Shown: one piece after another, positions 23,374 to 32,768 of the stretch
How the letters are laid out: each line of letters opens with the position of its first letter
Position numbering within the stretch: the first letter of the stretch is position 1
Notes under the pieces: generated by a model
Database searches by the model: none
Seen by the model: the letters and a program-made list of their open reading frames with translations, nothing else
What the model was told of the DNA's origin: nothing
Origin: Streptomyces chromofuscus
Lineage (GTDB): Bacteria > Actinomycetota > Actinomycetes > Streptomycetales > Streptomycetaceae
Reading direction: 5' to 3'
DNA length: 64,000 bases
Assembly: GCF_015160875.1 (NCBI RefSeq)
Contig: NZ_CP063374.1
Span: 4,467,501-4,531,500 of the forward strand
Program-made: the position numbers and the translations under genes

Positions 23374-25044
23374 TCAGAATCCTCGCGTCCGCTTCGCGGC
23401 CCGCCGCCCCCCGGCGGCAGCGCCCGGCACCCGCAGGAACAACCGCGAGATCTCCGACCCCAGATTCACCCCGATCGCGATGGCCATCGCCAACGCCGCG
23501 GCCTTGGTCAGCGAACCCAGGCCCGGGTCCACGTCGTTCTGCGCGATCGACAGCAGCCCGAAGTAGGTCGCGGAGCCCGGCAGCAGCGGCCCGATCGCGG
23601 CCGTCGTGTACGGCAGCGCGGACGCGTACCGGTACCGCGACAGCAGCTGCCCGAACAGCCCCACCAGCCCCGCCGCCACGGCCGTGGAGGCGACCGGCGA
23701 GATGCCCCCGGCGTAGTGCATCGCCCCGTACACGCTCCACGCGACGCCCCCGTTCAGCGTCACCGCGAGGACGGTGGAGCGTTCCTGCTGCAGCAGCACG
23801 GCGAAGGTCAGCGACAACAGCATCGACGCGACGATCTGCAGAACCGGCCGCTCCGCGATGTTCAGCGCCGCGTCGGGGTTGAGCTGGGCGCCGAGCTGGA
23901 CGCCGAAGTACAGCACCACCAGCACGCCGGCGACGATGCCGACGAAGAAGTACATGACCTCCAGCAGGCGTGCCGCCGCCGTGATGTAGAAGCCCGTCAG
24001 CCCGTCCTGCACGCCCGCCACCAGCGCCCGCCCGGGCAGCAGCGCGAACAGCCCACCGGTGATGACGGCGGACGCCTTCACGTCGACGTGCAGCAGCGTG
24101 AGCGCGACCCCCATCGCGGCCGGCGGCATCGCGGCCACCGTGAACTGGTAGAACTCCGGCAGCCCGCGCCCCGCGCACAGCCAGGCCAGCCGGTCGCCGA
24201 GCATCGCGCCCAGCGCGGCGGCGACGAACACGATCAGGTCACCGCCGACGAGGACGGAGGCGGCGCCGGCGAGCAGCCCGCTCGCGGAGGTGAGCACCCA
24301 GGTGGGATACGGATGCCGGTTGCGGCGGATCTCCGCCAGGCGCCGGTAGGCCTCCTCGAGGGAGATGTGGGTCTCGGGGTCGCTGAGGTCGTCGACGAGC
24401 TGGAAGACGGCCGCGAGGCGGGTGTAGTCGGTGCCCCGGCGGCGTACCGTCCGGGCCGCCGACACGGGGTCGTCGACGAGGGACGGCTGGTACGAGATCG
24501 ACAGCAGCGTGAAGGTGACGTTCGGCTCGCAGCGGTCCAGGCCGTAGGAGCGGCACACCGCGAACATCGCCGCCTCCACGTCCTCGGCGCCCTCGCCGCC
24601 GGCCAGCAGCAGCTCACCGATGCGCAGGGTCAGGTCCAGGACGCGCGGGACGGCCGGGCCGGCCTCGTCCTCGCTCTTCGGCACCGGCTCCGGCGCGGGC
24701 CGCTCGGCGACCGGCAGCCGCAGCATGGTGCGCATCCGGTCCTGCCAGGGCACGTCCTTGGTGAGCCGGACCGCGGGGATCCCGCTCGCGGGCGTGAAGG
24801 CGGCCGGCGCGCTGCCCGAGCTGTAGGTTCTCGGCGGACTGAACGCCGACCCCTCGGACTCGGCGGCCGGCGGCGACGGGACGTCGAGCCCGTCCGGCAC
24901 GGCGAACTCGGACGTCGTCTCCGACTCGCCCCCCGCCTTGGCGACGTCCAGCCCCGCCGGGATCGCGAACTCGGATGTGACCTCGGGGTCGAACGTGGTC
25001 CTGACCTCGTCCGACTGCGGCTTGCGGTCCTGCGCCTCCGTCAC
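23374..25044 (-). CDS. Threonine/serine exporter family protein (ThrE-like)
   Basis: A 556-residue membrane protein with the ThrE layout: a long polar N-terminus (about 150 residues), a ThrE amino-terminal domain (DLTLRIGELLLAGGEGAEDV then EAAMFAVCRSYGL), about ten membrane helices, and the second ThrE_2-type domain (GLVGLFGQLLSRYRYASALP). Family members export threonine and serine. GTG chosen with AGGGAG upstream. It lies downstream of ppa on the same strand but a strong palindrome separates them. Confidence 0.85.
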   Translation of the reverse strand: MTEAQDRKPQSDEVRTTFDPEVTSEFAIPAGLDVAKAGGESETTSEFAVPDGLDVPSPPAAESEGSAFSPPRTYSSGSAPAAFTPASGIPAVRLTKDVPWQDRMRTMLRLPVAERPAPEPVPKSEDEAGPAVPRVLDLTLRIGELLLAGGEGAEDVEAAMFAVCRSYGLDRCEPNVTFTLLSISYQPSLVDDPVSAARTVRRRGTDYTRLAAVFQLVDDLSDPETHISLEEAYRRLAEIRRNRHPYPTWVLTSASGLLAGAASVLVGGDLIVFVAAALGAMLGDRLAWLCAGRGLPEFYQFTVAAMPPAAMGVALTLLHVDVKASAVITGGLFALLPGRALVAGVQDGLTGFYITAAARLLEVMYFFVGIVAGVLVVLYFGVQLGAQLNPDAALNIAERPVLQIVASMLLSLTFAVLLQQERSTVLAVTLNGGVAWSVYGAMHYAGGISPVASTAVAAGLVGLFGQLLSRYRYASALPYTTAAIGPLLPGSATYFGLLSIAQNDVDPGLGSLTKAAALAMAIAIGVNLGSEISRLFLRVPGAAAGGRRAAKRTRGF

Positions 25045-25105
25045 GTAAGCAGCGCTCCCTGTACGACACACACAACAGGCCTCAGTATGCGCACCGACAT
25101 GCGGA

Positions 25106-25133
25106 CGGGCCGCACGCGTACGCGTGCGGCCCG
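25106..25133. terminator. Palindromic hairpin between ppa and thrE-like gene
   Basis: A 28-bp perfect palindrome centred on GTAC (core GGGCCGCACGCG facing CGCGTGCGGCCC). It starts 18 nt after the ppa stop and probably terminates ppa transcription, in the absence of a T run as is common in Streptomyces. Confidence 0.75.
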
Positions 25134-25151
25134 CCTACCCAGGACGAGGGG

Positions 25152-25643
25152 TCAGTGACCGCCCTGCTCCTTGAAACGCTTGTAGGACCGCTCGATCTCC
25201 GCCTCGGCCTCGGTCCGGCCCACCCAGTTGGCGCCCTCGACGGACTTGCCGGGCTCCAGGTCCTTGTAGACCTCGAAGAAGTGCTGGATCTCCAGGCGGT
25301 CGAACTCCGACACGTGGTGGATGTCACGCAGGTGCTCCACGCGCGGGTCGTGGGCCGGCACGCACAGCAGCTTGTCGTCGCCGCCCGCCTCGTCGGTCAT
25401 CCGGAACATGCCGATCGCACGGCACTGGATGAGGCAGCCGGGGAACGTCGGCTCGTCCAGGATGACCAGCGCGTCCAGCGGGTCGCCGTCCTCGCCGAGG
25501 GTGTTCTCGACGAAGCCGTAGTCGGCCGGGTAGCTGGTCGACGTGAACAGGCGGCGGTCCAGGCGGATGCGTCCGGTCTCGTGGTCCACCTCGTACTTGT
25601 TGCGCGAACCCTTCGGGATCTCGATCGTGACGTCGAACTCCAC
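25152..25643 (-). CDS. ppa: Inorganic pyrophosphatase
   Basis: A family I soluble pyrophosphatase that hydrolyses PPi to phosphate and so drives biosynthesis. All hallmarks are visible: EIPKGSRNKYEVD, YPADYGFVENTLGEDGDPLD with the metal-binding Asp cluster, and KDLEPGKSVEGANWVG. The GTG start gives 163 residues, the usual size, and has GGAGGAG 7 nt upstream; the ATG 15 nt earlier would place that ribosome site inside the gene. Divergent from the dacB-like gene. Confidence 0.95.
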   Translation of the reverse strand: MEFDVTIEIPKGSRNKYEVDHETGRIRLDRRLFTSTSYPADYGFVENTLGEDGDPLDALVILDEPTFPGCLIQCRAIGMFRMTDEAGGDDKLLCVPAHDPRVEHLRDIHHVSEFDRLEIQHFFEVYKDLEPGKSVEGANWVGRTEAEAEIERSYKRFKEQGGH

Positions 25644-25728
25644 CGGTGGCTCCTCCATGATCAGCACACAGTTCTGGTGGTTAAGTGTCCCTCACGCAGC
25701 TGTGTGATCGCGAAAGGGGCTGGTGGTC

Positions 25729-27300
25729 GTGCCCGAGCTGAGGCCTTGGCGGGCCGCGAGACCGCATGTGACGCGGGTCGCGAACGCCGTACGTCCCCGT
25801 CTCGTCCGGGCCCGCGCGGCCACCACACCCCGGGTCACCCGGTGGGCGTCGGCCGCGAAACCGCAGGTCGGAAGGGCGATGGGGACGAACCCGTGGCCGT
25901 ACACCGCGGTCGCCGCCACCGCGGGCCTCGTGCTGGCCGCCGGTGTGGTGACGGCCGCGGGGCCCTGGGACTCCTCAGGCCAGCGTACGGCGGAGCGGGA
26001 CCGGGCCGCCGCCCAGGACGACGCGGGTGGCGCAGATCACGACGGCGCCCCCGGCGTGGCCGGCGCGCCGAAGCCCGCGCCCAGCGCGGCCACGGTTCTG
26101 ACCGGCCTCGGCGGCGTCGCCGACGTCCCCGGGTCGGCACCGAACGCCAAGGCCCTGGCCGCCGCCCTGGACCCCCTGCTCGCCGACCCGGCCCTCGGCG
26201 GCCGCCGCAGCGCCGTCGTCGTCGACCTGACCACCGGCAAGCGGCTCTACGGCAGCGGCACCGACGACGCCCTCACCCCCGCCTCCACCACGAAGATCGC
26301 CACCGCGGTCGCCGCCCTGTCCGCCCTCGGCGCCGACCACCGCCTGACCACCCGGACCGCCTACGAGCCGGACACGAAGGAACTCGTCCTCGTCGGCGGC
26401 GGCGACCCCACCCTCACGGCCCGCGAGGACAGCGCGGGCCAGGCGAGCCTGCGCACCCTGGCCGCCCGGACCGCGGCCGCCCTGAAGCAGCGCAAGGTGC
26501 GCGAGGTGACCCTGTCGTACGACACGACGCTGTACGCCGGGCCCGAGGTTCACCCCATCGGGGTCAACGACAACCTCGCCGCCGTCACCGCCCTGATGGC
26601 CGACGAGGCCCGCACCGACGGCTCGACCAGCGGGCCGGTGCCGCGCGTGCCGGACCCGGCGGCGGACGCCACCCGGCAGTTCGCCCGGTTCCTCAAGGAC
26701 CAGGGGATCAAGACGACGTCCCCCGGCCCCTCCAAGGCCACCCGGCGCGCCCAGCCCCTCGCCCAGGTCCAGTCGCCGCCCCTGTCGGCCCTGGTCGAGC
26801 GCATGATGACCAACAGCGACAACGACATCGCCGAGGCCCTCGCCCGCCACACCGCCCTCGCGGCCGGCGAACGCGCCGACTTCGCCGGGGCCGGACGCGC
26901 CATCCGCGCCCAGCTGACCAAGCTCGGCCTGCCGCTGCGGGGCGCCCGCTTCGCGGACGGCAGCGGCCTGAACCGTGAGGGCAGGCTCAGCGCCGGCCTG
27001 CTGACGCGCCTGCTGCTGAAGGCCGCCGACCCGTCCCACCCCGAACTGCGCCCCACGCTCACCGGCCTGCCGGTGGCCGGCTTCACCGGCACGCTCAGCG
27101 ACCGGTACGCCGACGGCGCGGGCGGCATCGTGCGCGCCAAGACCGGCACCCTCACGGGGGTGAACACCCTGGCCGGGACGGCGGTCACCCGTAACGGCCA
27201 TGTCCTGGGCTTCGCCTTCATGGCGTCGGAGACGGCCGACGTGACGGCGGCCCGAACGGCCCTGGACCGGGCGGCCACGGCCCTGACGACGTCCCGCTGA
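25729..27300 (+). CDS. dacB: D-alanyl-D-alanine carboxypeptidase/endopeptidase (PBP4 family)
   Basis: A roughly 523-residue class C penicillin-binding protein (peptidase S13). The active-site motifs are TPASTTK (SxxK, near residue 186), SDND (SxN) and AKTGTL (KTG). A hydrophobic segment near residue 60 (TAVAATAGLVLAAGVV) anchors or exports it, so it works on peptidoglycan outside the membrane. The long basic N-terminus before the anchor is unusual. GTG at 25729 is favoured by GGGG nine nt upstream; GTG at 25723 is possible. Confidence 0.9.
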   Translation: MPELRPWRAARPHVTRVANAVRPRLVRARAATTPRVTRWASAAKPQVGRAMGTNPWPYTAVAATAGLVLAAGVVTAAGPWDSSGQRTAERDRAAAQDDAGGADHDGAPGVAGAPKPAPSAATVLTGLGGVADVPGSAPNAKALAAALDPLLADPALGGRRSAVVVDLTTGKRLYGSGTDDALTPASTTKIATAVAALSALGADHRLTTRTAYEPDTKELVLVGGGDPTLTAREDSAGQASLRTLAARTAAALKQRKVREVTLSYDTTLYAGPEVHPIGVNDNLAAVTALMADEARTDGSTSGPVPRVPDPAADATRQFARFLKDQGIKTTSPGPSKATRRAQPLAQVQSPPLSALVERMMTNSDNDIAEALARHTALAAGERADFAGAGRAIRAQLTKLGLPLRGARFADGSGLNREGRLSAGLLTRLLLKAADPSHPELRPTLTGLPVAGFTGTLSDRYADGAGGIVRAKTGTLTGVNTLAGTAVTRNGHVLGFAFMASETADVTAARTALDRAATALTTSR

Positions 27301-27393
27301 CCCGCGGACCCGGGGCCGCACCCCCGCGCCCCAGGGGTCGGCACCGGCCGCCACGCCCTGCCCGAAGCGCGACCGCTCACGTACCGTTGACGC

Positions 27394-28521
27394 ATGACGA
27401 GCATCGGTGCTTCCTCCGGGATGGTCGACTGGAACCTCGCGGTGGCGACCGCGACCCGGCTCGTGCGGCCGGGCCCAGAAGTGACCCGCGACGAGGCCCG
27501 GGCCGTCGTCGCGGAACTTCGCCGGCACGCAAAGGCCTCCGAGGAGCACGTCCGGGGCTTCACCCGGCTCGGCACCGAGGAGACCCACGACACCCCCGTC
27601 CTCGTGGTCGACCGGCCCGGCTGGGTCCGGGCCAACGTCGCCGGATTCCGGGAACTCCTCAGGCCGCTGCTGGACAAGATGCAGGAACGGCGCGGCAACT
27701 CCACCGGGGGCGCGGTCCTCGGCGCCGTGGGCGGCAAGGTCACCGGCGTGGAACTGGGCATGCTGCTGTCCTTCCTCGCCTCCCGCGTCCTCGGCCAGTA
27801 CGAGACCTTCGCCCCGCCCGCCCGCGACCTCCCCGCCGGCGAGAACGGCGGCGGCCGCCTGCTGCTCGTCGCCCCGAACATCGTGCACGTCGAACGCGAA
27901 CTCGACGTCGAACCGCACGACTTCCGCCTGTGGGTGTGCCTGCACGAGGAGACCCACCGCACCCAGTTCTCCGCCGTGCCGTGGCTGAGGGACCACCTGG
28001 AGGGCGAAATCCAGTCGTTCCTGGCGGAGACCGACGTCGACCCCATGACCGTCCTCGAACGCGTCCGCGAAGCCGCGCAGACCCTCGCCGGGGGCCGCCC
28101 CGAGGGCGAGGAGGACGACGGCGGCCGGTCCCTGGTGGAACTGGTGCAGACCCCCGCCCAGCGGGAGATCCTCGGCCGGCTCACCGCCGTGATGTCGCTG
28201 CTGGAGGGCCACGCCGACTTCGTGATGGACGGCGTCGGCCCGGACGTCGTACGGACCGTCGGGGAGATCCGCGAGAAGTTCCAGCAGCGGCGCGCCAAGG
28301 GCGCCTCCCGTCTGGACCTCGCCCTGCGCAAGCTGCTCGGCCTGGACGCCAAGCTCCGGCAGTACCGGGACGGCGAGCGCTTCGTGCGGGCCGTGGTCGA
28401 CGAGGTCGGCATGGCCGGCTTCAACCGCGTGTGGACCTCCCCGAACACCCTCCCGACCAAGTCGGAGATCGCCAAACCGGCGGACTGGATCACACGGGTG
28501 CATCGCAGGAGTGACACATGA
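27394..28521 (+). CDS. DUF2342 zincin-like putative metalloprotease
   Basis: A 375-residue protein of the zinc-dependent metalloprotease / 'coenzyme F420 biosynthesis associated' DUF2342 family. The HExxH site is H184-EET-H188 (CLHEETHRTQF); a downstream acidic/His segment (LLEGHADFVMD) probably supplies the third ligand. The function is unknown, though the gene is conserved next to tilS-hpt-ftsH in actinobacteria. TACCGT ends 6 nt before the ATG without a ribosome site, suggesting a leaderless transcript. Confidence 0.85.
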   Translation: MTSIGASSGMVDWNLAVATATRLVRPGPEVTRDEARAVVAELRRHAKASEEHVRGFTRLGTEETHDTPVLVVDRPGWVRANVAGFRELLRPLLDKMQERRGNSTGGAVLGAVGGKVTGVELGMLLSFLASRVLGQYETFAPPARDLPAGENGGGRLLLVAPNIVHVERELDVEPHDFRLWVCLHEETHRTQFSAVPWLRDHLEGEIQSFLAETDVDPMTVLERVREAAQTLAGGRPEGEEDDGGRSLVELVQTPAQREILGRLTAVMSLLEGHADFVMDGVGPDVVRTVGEIREKFQQRRAKGASRLDLALRKLLGLDAKLRQYRDGERFVRAVVDEVGMAGFNRVWTSPNTLPTKSEIAKPADWITRVHRRSDT

Positions 28522-28717
28522 GCACGGGGTGAGACCGTCGTGAGCCGAATCCGGCCGACGGCAGGCGAACGCCCCTCCAATCACCCGTCCGAGGGACCGT
28601 GAGCCCTGGGTAGGCGTGCAATGCTCGGGGAACGGCCCGGTTCTGTCACCATCTACACACTCTGTGTGACCGAGCTCGGGCTCACCCCCGAAAAAACTTC
28701 ATGAAGGGAACCGGACA

Positions 28718-29746
28718 ATGGGTCCCCATCCTGCGGTCGCGGCGATACGCCTGGCGGTCCGCCGCGTCCTCCACGACATCCTCAACGAGCACACCTCCAC
28801 GGCCCGCACCCCCGACCCCCACGAGCGTCCCCCCTCCCCGCTCGTGCTCGTCGCGTGCTCCGGCGGCGCCGACTCCATGGCGCTGGCCTCGGCGCTCGCC
28901 TTCGAGGCCCCCAAGCTGGGCATCCGCGCGGGCGGCGTCACCGTCGACCACGGCCTGCAACCCGGCTCCGACCTGCGCGCCGAGGAGGTCGTGCTGCGGC
29001 TGCGCGAACTCGGCCTCGACCCGGTCGAGTCCACCGCCGTGCGCGTCGGACGCGACGGAGGCCCCGAAGCCGCCGCCCGGGACGCCCGGTACGCCGCGCT
29101 CGACGCCGCCGCCGTACGTCACGGAGCCGCCGCCGTCCTGCTCGGGCACACCCGCGACGACCAGGCCGAAACCGTCCTGCTCGGCCTCGCCCGCGGCTCC
29201 GGCATCCGCTCCCTGTCCGGAATGGCCGCGGTCTCGGGGGCCGGCGGCCGTTACCGGCGTCCGTTCCTCCACCTCGACCGGCAGACCGCCCGCAAGGCCT
29301 GCATGGTCCAGTCCCTGCCGGTCTGGGACGACCCGCACAACGCGGATCCGGCCTACACCAGATCGCGACTGCGGCACGAGGGACTGCCCGCGTTGGAGAA
29401 GGCGCTCGGCAAGGGCGTCGTCGAGGCGCTCGCCCGGACGGCCCAGCTCTCCCGCGACGACGCCGATGCCCTCGACACCTGGGCCACCCAGGCCGAGGCC
29501 ACCGTCCGCGACGCCGCCGACGGCCTGCAGTGCGCCAAGTTGTACGCCCTGCCGCCCGCGGTGCGCCGCCGGATCCTGCGCCGGGCCGCCATCGAGGCCG
29601 GTGCGCCGCCCGGCTCCCTGTTCGCCCGCCACATCGAGGAAGTCGACCGGCTGATCACCTGCTGGCGCGGCCAGGGAGCCATCAATCTCCCGGGCAAAGT
29701 CGTCGCCCAGCGGCAGGGTGGCAGACTGGTGATTCGGCAAGGCTGA
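28718..29746 (+). CDS. tilS: tRNA(Ile)-lysidine synthase
   Basis: Modifies C34 of the CAU-anticodon tRNA(Ile) to lysidine using ATP, so that it reads AUA; essential in nearly all bacteria. The PP-loop SGGADS is at residues 48-53, followed by VDHGLQPGSD and LLGHTRDDQAET, all family motifs. 342 residues, typical for actinobacteria, with a short C-terminal region. GAAGGGAA precedes the ATG. A small dyad (CACAC-TCT-GTGTG) is present in its upstream region. Confidence 0.95.
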   Translation: MGPHPAVAAIRLAVRRVLHDILNEHTSTARTPDPHERPPSPLVLVACSGGADSMALASALAFEAPKLGIRAGGVTVDHGLQPGSDLRAEEVVLRLRELGLDPVESTAVRVGRDGGPEAAARDARYAALDAAAVRHGAAAVLLGHTRDDQAETVLLGLARGSGIRSLSGMAAVSGAGGRYRRPFLHLDRQTARKACMVQSLPVWDDPHNADPAYTRSRLRHEGLPALEKALGKGVVEALARTAQLSRDDADALDTWATQAEATVRDAADGLQCAKLYALPPAVRRRILRRAAIEAGAPPGSLFARHIEEVDRLITCWRGQGAINLPGKVVAQRQGGRLVIRQG

Positions 29747-29763
29747 ATCCGGGACCCTCCCAC

Positions 29764-29783
29764 CGGACCGTGCGCACGGTCCG
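29764..29783. other. 20-bp perfect palindrome between tilS and hpt
   Basis: GGACCGTGCGCACGGTCC extended by one base pair on each side, with no loop. It begins 18 nt after the tilS stop and ends 57 nt before hpt. It may be a terminator/processing stem or a protein-binding site; sequence alone does not decide. Confidence 0.6.
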
Positions 29784-29840
29784 AAACGGGCCGCTCACGC
29801 GGTCGGGAACGTCCGGAGACGGCCGGTGGTACGACCGAAA

Positions 29841-30404
29841 GTGATGCGGGTGGACGCGAAAGACATGGGTGCCGACCTCCAGCAGGTGCTCATCACCAAG
29901 GAAGAGATCGACGCGAAGCTGGCCGAGCTGGCCGCGAAGATCGACGCGGAGTACGCGGGCAAGGACCTGCTGATCGTCGGCGTCCTCAAGGGCGCGGTGA
30001 TGGTCATGGCCGACCTCGCCCGGGCGCTGTCCACCCCGCTCACCATGGACTGGATGGCGGTGTCCTCCTACGGCGCGGGCACCCAGTCCTCCGGTGTCGT
30101 GCGGATCCTCAAGGACCTCGACACCGACATCAAGGGCAAGCACGTCCTCATCGTCGAGGACATCATCGACTCCGGCCTGACCCTGTCCTGGCTGATCTCC
30201 AACCTCGGCTCGCGTGAGCCCGCCTCGCTGAAGGTGTGCACGCTGCTGCGCAAGCCGGAGGCCGCGAAGGTCGCCATCGACGTGGAGTGGGTCGGATTCG
30301 ACATCCCCAACGAGTTCGTCGTGGGCTACGGCCTCGACTACGCCGAGAAGTACCGCAACCTCCCGTTCGTCGGTACGCTCGCGCCCCACGTCTACGGCGG
30401 CTGA
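29841..30404 (+). CDS. hpt: Hypoxanthine phosphoribosyltransferase
   Basis: Purine salvage enzyme converting hypoxanthine or guanine plus PRPP to IMP or GMP. The PRPP loop VLIVEDIIDSGLTL and the flexible-loop region SSYGAGTQSSG are clear, and the end GFDIPNEFVVGYGLDYAEKY is typical. 187 residues from GTG; the ATG immediately after it (186 residues) is equally good and I cannot separate them. It sits in the conserved tilS-hpt-ftsH order. Confidence 0.95.
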   Translation: MMRVDAKDMGADLQQVLITKEEIDAKLAELAAKIDAEYAGKDLLIVGVLKGAVMVMADLARALSTPLTMDWMAVSSYGAGTQSSGVVRILKDLDTDIKGKHVLIVEDIIDSGLTLSWLISNLGSREPASLKVCTLLRKPEAAKVAIDVEWVGFDIPNEFVVGYGLDYAEKYRNLPFVGTLAPHVYGG

Positions 30405-30587
30405 GCCGGACGGCCCAAGCCTTGTAGGACGATCGGGAACCCTGGCGGGTTGCGCGCCGTTGGAGCATGCAGACGGTTCCACCGGCTTCCCGTGCGGCTT
30501 CGGGCACCATGGCTGGGGTACCGTCAGAAGAACTGTCTTATCAAACTCACTGTGGCAGGAGGGACGGGGCGGCACCGCTCCGTGTGG

Positions 30588-32627
30588 ATGGACGTGAAGC
30601 GATACTTCCGTGGGCCGGTCATGTGGATCGTGCTGGCCGTCCTTGCCGTGGTCGTGTTGATGCAGGTCGTCGGCTCGTCCGGGGGCTACAAGACGGTGGA
30701 CACCGGCCAGGTCGTCCAGGCGATCAACGACAACAGGGTCGAAGCGGCCAAGCTGACCACCGGCGACGAGCAGACCATCAAGGTCACGCTCAAGGACGGC
30801 GAAAAGATCGAGGACAGCTCCAAGATCCAGGCGAGCTACATCGGCGACCAGGGCGCCAACCTCGCCAACACGCTGCAGGACAAGTACCAGAACAAGCAGA
30901 TCCCGGACGGTTACACGGTCTCGCCGACGAAGCAGAACGCGTTCGTCAGCATCCTGCTGTCTCTGCTTCCCTTCGTCCTCATCGTGGTCGTCTTCCTGTT
31001 CCTGATGAACCAGATGCAGGGCGGCGGCAGCCGTGTGATGAACTTCGGCAAGTCCAAGGCCAAGCTCATCACCAAAGACACCCCCAAGACGACGTTCTCG
31101 GACGTCGCGGGTGCCGACGAGGCCGTCGAGGAGCTTCAGGAGATCAAGGAGTTCCTGCAGGAACCGGCCAAGTTCCAGGCCGTCGGCGCCAAGATCCCCA
31201 AGGGCGTGCTGCTGTACGGCCCGCCCGGCACCGGCAAGACGCTGCTCGCGCGCGCCGTCGCCGGCGAGGCGGGCGTGCCCTTCTACTCGATCTCCGGTTC
31301 CGACTTCGTCGAGATGTTCGTCGGTGTCGGTGCCTCCCGAGTGCGTGACCTGTTCGAGCAGGCCAAGGCGAACGCGCCGGCGATCGTCTTCGTCGACGAG
31401 ATCGACGCGGTCGGCCGCCACCGCGGCGCCGGCCTCGGCGGCGGTCACGACGAGCGCGAGCAGACCCTGAACCAGCTGCTCGTCGAGATGGACGGCTTCG
31501 ACGTCAAGGGCGGCGTGATCCTCATCGCCGCGACCAACCGGCCCGACATCCTCGACCCGGCGCTGCTGCGCCCCGGCCGCTTCGACCGGCAGATCGCCGT
31601 CGACCGCCCGGACATGCAGGGCCGCCTGGAGATCCTCAAGGTCCACCAGAAGGGCAAGCCGGTCGCTCCCGACGTCGACCTGTCGGCGGTCGCCCGCCGC
31701 ACGCCCGGCATGACCGGCGCCGACCTGGCGAACGTGCTGAACGAGGCCGCCCTGCTGACGGCCCGCAGCGACAAGAAGCTGGTCGACAACAAGATGCTCG
31801 ACGAGGCCATCGACCGCGTCGTGGCGGGCCCGCAGAAGCGGACCCGGATCATGTCGGACAAGGAGAAGAAGATCACCGCGTACCACGAGGGCGGACACGC
31901 CCTGGTCGCGGCGGCCTCGCCCAACTCCGACCCGGTCCACAAGATCACGATCCTGTCCCGCGGCCGCGCCCTCGGTTACACGATGGTGCTGCCCGACGAG
32001 GACAAGTACTCGACCACGCGCAACGAGATGCTCGACCAGCTGGCCTACATGCTGGGCGGCCGCGCGGCCGAGGAGCTGGTCTTCCACGACCCGACCACCG
32101 GCGCCGCCAACGACATCGAGAAGGCCACCAACCTGGCCCGCGCGATGGTCACGCAGTACGGCATGACGGAGCGTCTGGGCGCCATCAAGTTCGGCGGCGA
32201 CAACAGCGAGCCGTTCCTCGGACGTGAGATGGCTCACCAGCGCGACTACTCCGAGGAAGTCGCCGCGCTGGTCGACGAAGAGGTCAAGAAGCTCATCGAG
32301 ACCGCGCACAACGAGGCGTGGGAGATCCTCGTCGAGAACCGCGACGTCCTCGACAACCTGGTCCTGGCCCTCCTGGAGAAGGAGACCCTGGGCAAGGAGG
32401 AGATCGCCGAGGTCTTCGCCCCGATCGTGAAGCGGCCGCCGCGTCCCGCGTGGACCGGCTCCTCCCGCCGTACGCCGTCCACGCGTCCGCCGGTGCTCTC
32501 CCCGAAGGAGCTCGCACTGACGAACGGCGCCAACGGCGCGACGGCGGCGATCACCGCGAAGAGCTCCGCGACGGAGCCCGCCCCGGCAGCCGAACCGGCC
32601 ACCCCGGAGGACCGTCCCGAAGTCTGA
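30588..32627 (+). CDS. ftsH: ATP-dependent zinc metalloprotease FtsH
   Basis: A 679-residue membrane-bound AAA+ protease that degrades damaged membrane and some soluble proteins. Two membrane helices (about 11-30 and 119-142) flank an extracytoplasmic loop; then Walker A GPPGTGKT (211-218), Walker B IVFVDEID (266-273), the second region of homology (ATNRPDILDPALLRPGRFDR), and the zinc site H433-EGG-H437. The Ala/Pro/Thr-rich C-terminal tail is typical of actinobacteria. The ATG is chosen because the product then starts MDVKRYFRGP; the long open frame upstream is not conserved-looking. Confidence 0.95.
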   Translation: MDVKRYFRGPVMWIVLAVLAVVVLMQVVGSSGGYKTVDTGQVVQAINDNRVEAAKLTTGDEQTIKVTLKDGEKIEDSSKIQASYIGDQGANLANTLQDKYQNKQIPDGYTVSPTKQNAFVSILLSLLPFVLIVVVFLFLMNQMQGGGSRVMNFGKSKAKLITKDTPKTTFSDVAGADEAVEELQEIKEFLQEPAKFQAVGAKIPKGVLLYGPPGTGKTLLARAVAGEAGVPFYSISGSDFVEMFVGVGASRVRDLFEQAKANAPAIVFVDEIDAVGRHRGAGLGGGHDEREQTLNQLLVEMDGFDVKGGVILIAATNRPDILDPALLRPGRFDRQIAVDRPDMQGRLEILKVHQKGKPVAPDVDLSAVARRTPGMTGADLANVLNEAALLTARSDKKLVDNKMLDEAIDRVVAGPQKRTRIMSDKEKKITAYHEGGHALVAAASPNSDPVHKITILSRGRALGYTMVLPDEDKYSTTRNEMLDQLAYMLGGRAAEELVFHDPTTGAANDIEKATNLARAMVTQYGMTERLGAIKFGGDNSEPFLGREMAHQRDYSEEVAALVDEEVKKLIETAHNEAWEILVENRDVLDNLVLALLEKETLGKEEIAEVFAPIVKRPPRPAWTGSSRRTPSTRPPVLSPKELALTNGANGATAAITAKSSATEPAPAAEPATPEDRPEV

Positions 32628-32768
32628 CCCCGGGCCGCAACCGCGGCCCCACCAGGCCCGGAATGGATGCCGCGCCACCCTGGTTCTAGCCTGGGGGGCG
32701 CGGCATCGACGTATGCGCACAGACAGGACGCTGTTCACCACGCGTCAAGCACAGGAACGAGGCACCAC

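Noticed and set aside
22354..25158. A 934-codon plus-strand frame across dedA and the thrE-like gene
   Set aside because: It is out of frame with dedA and antisense to thrE, with Arg/Pro-rich filler sequence.
30450..30587. Upstream extension of ftsH
   Set aside because: The added residues are not FtsH-like; family members start MDVKRYFRGP at 30588.
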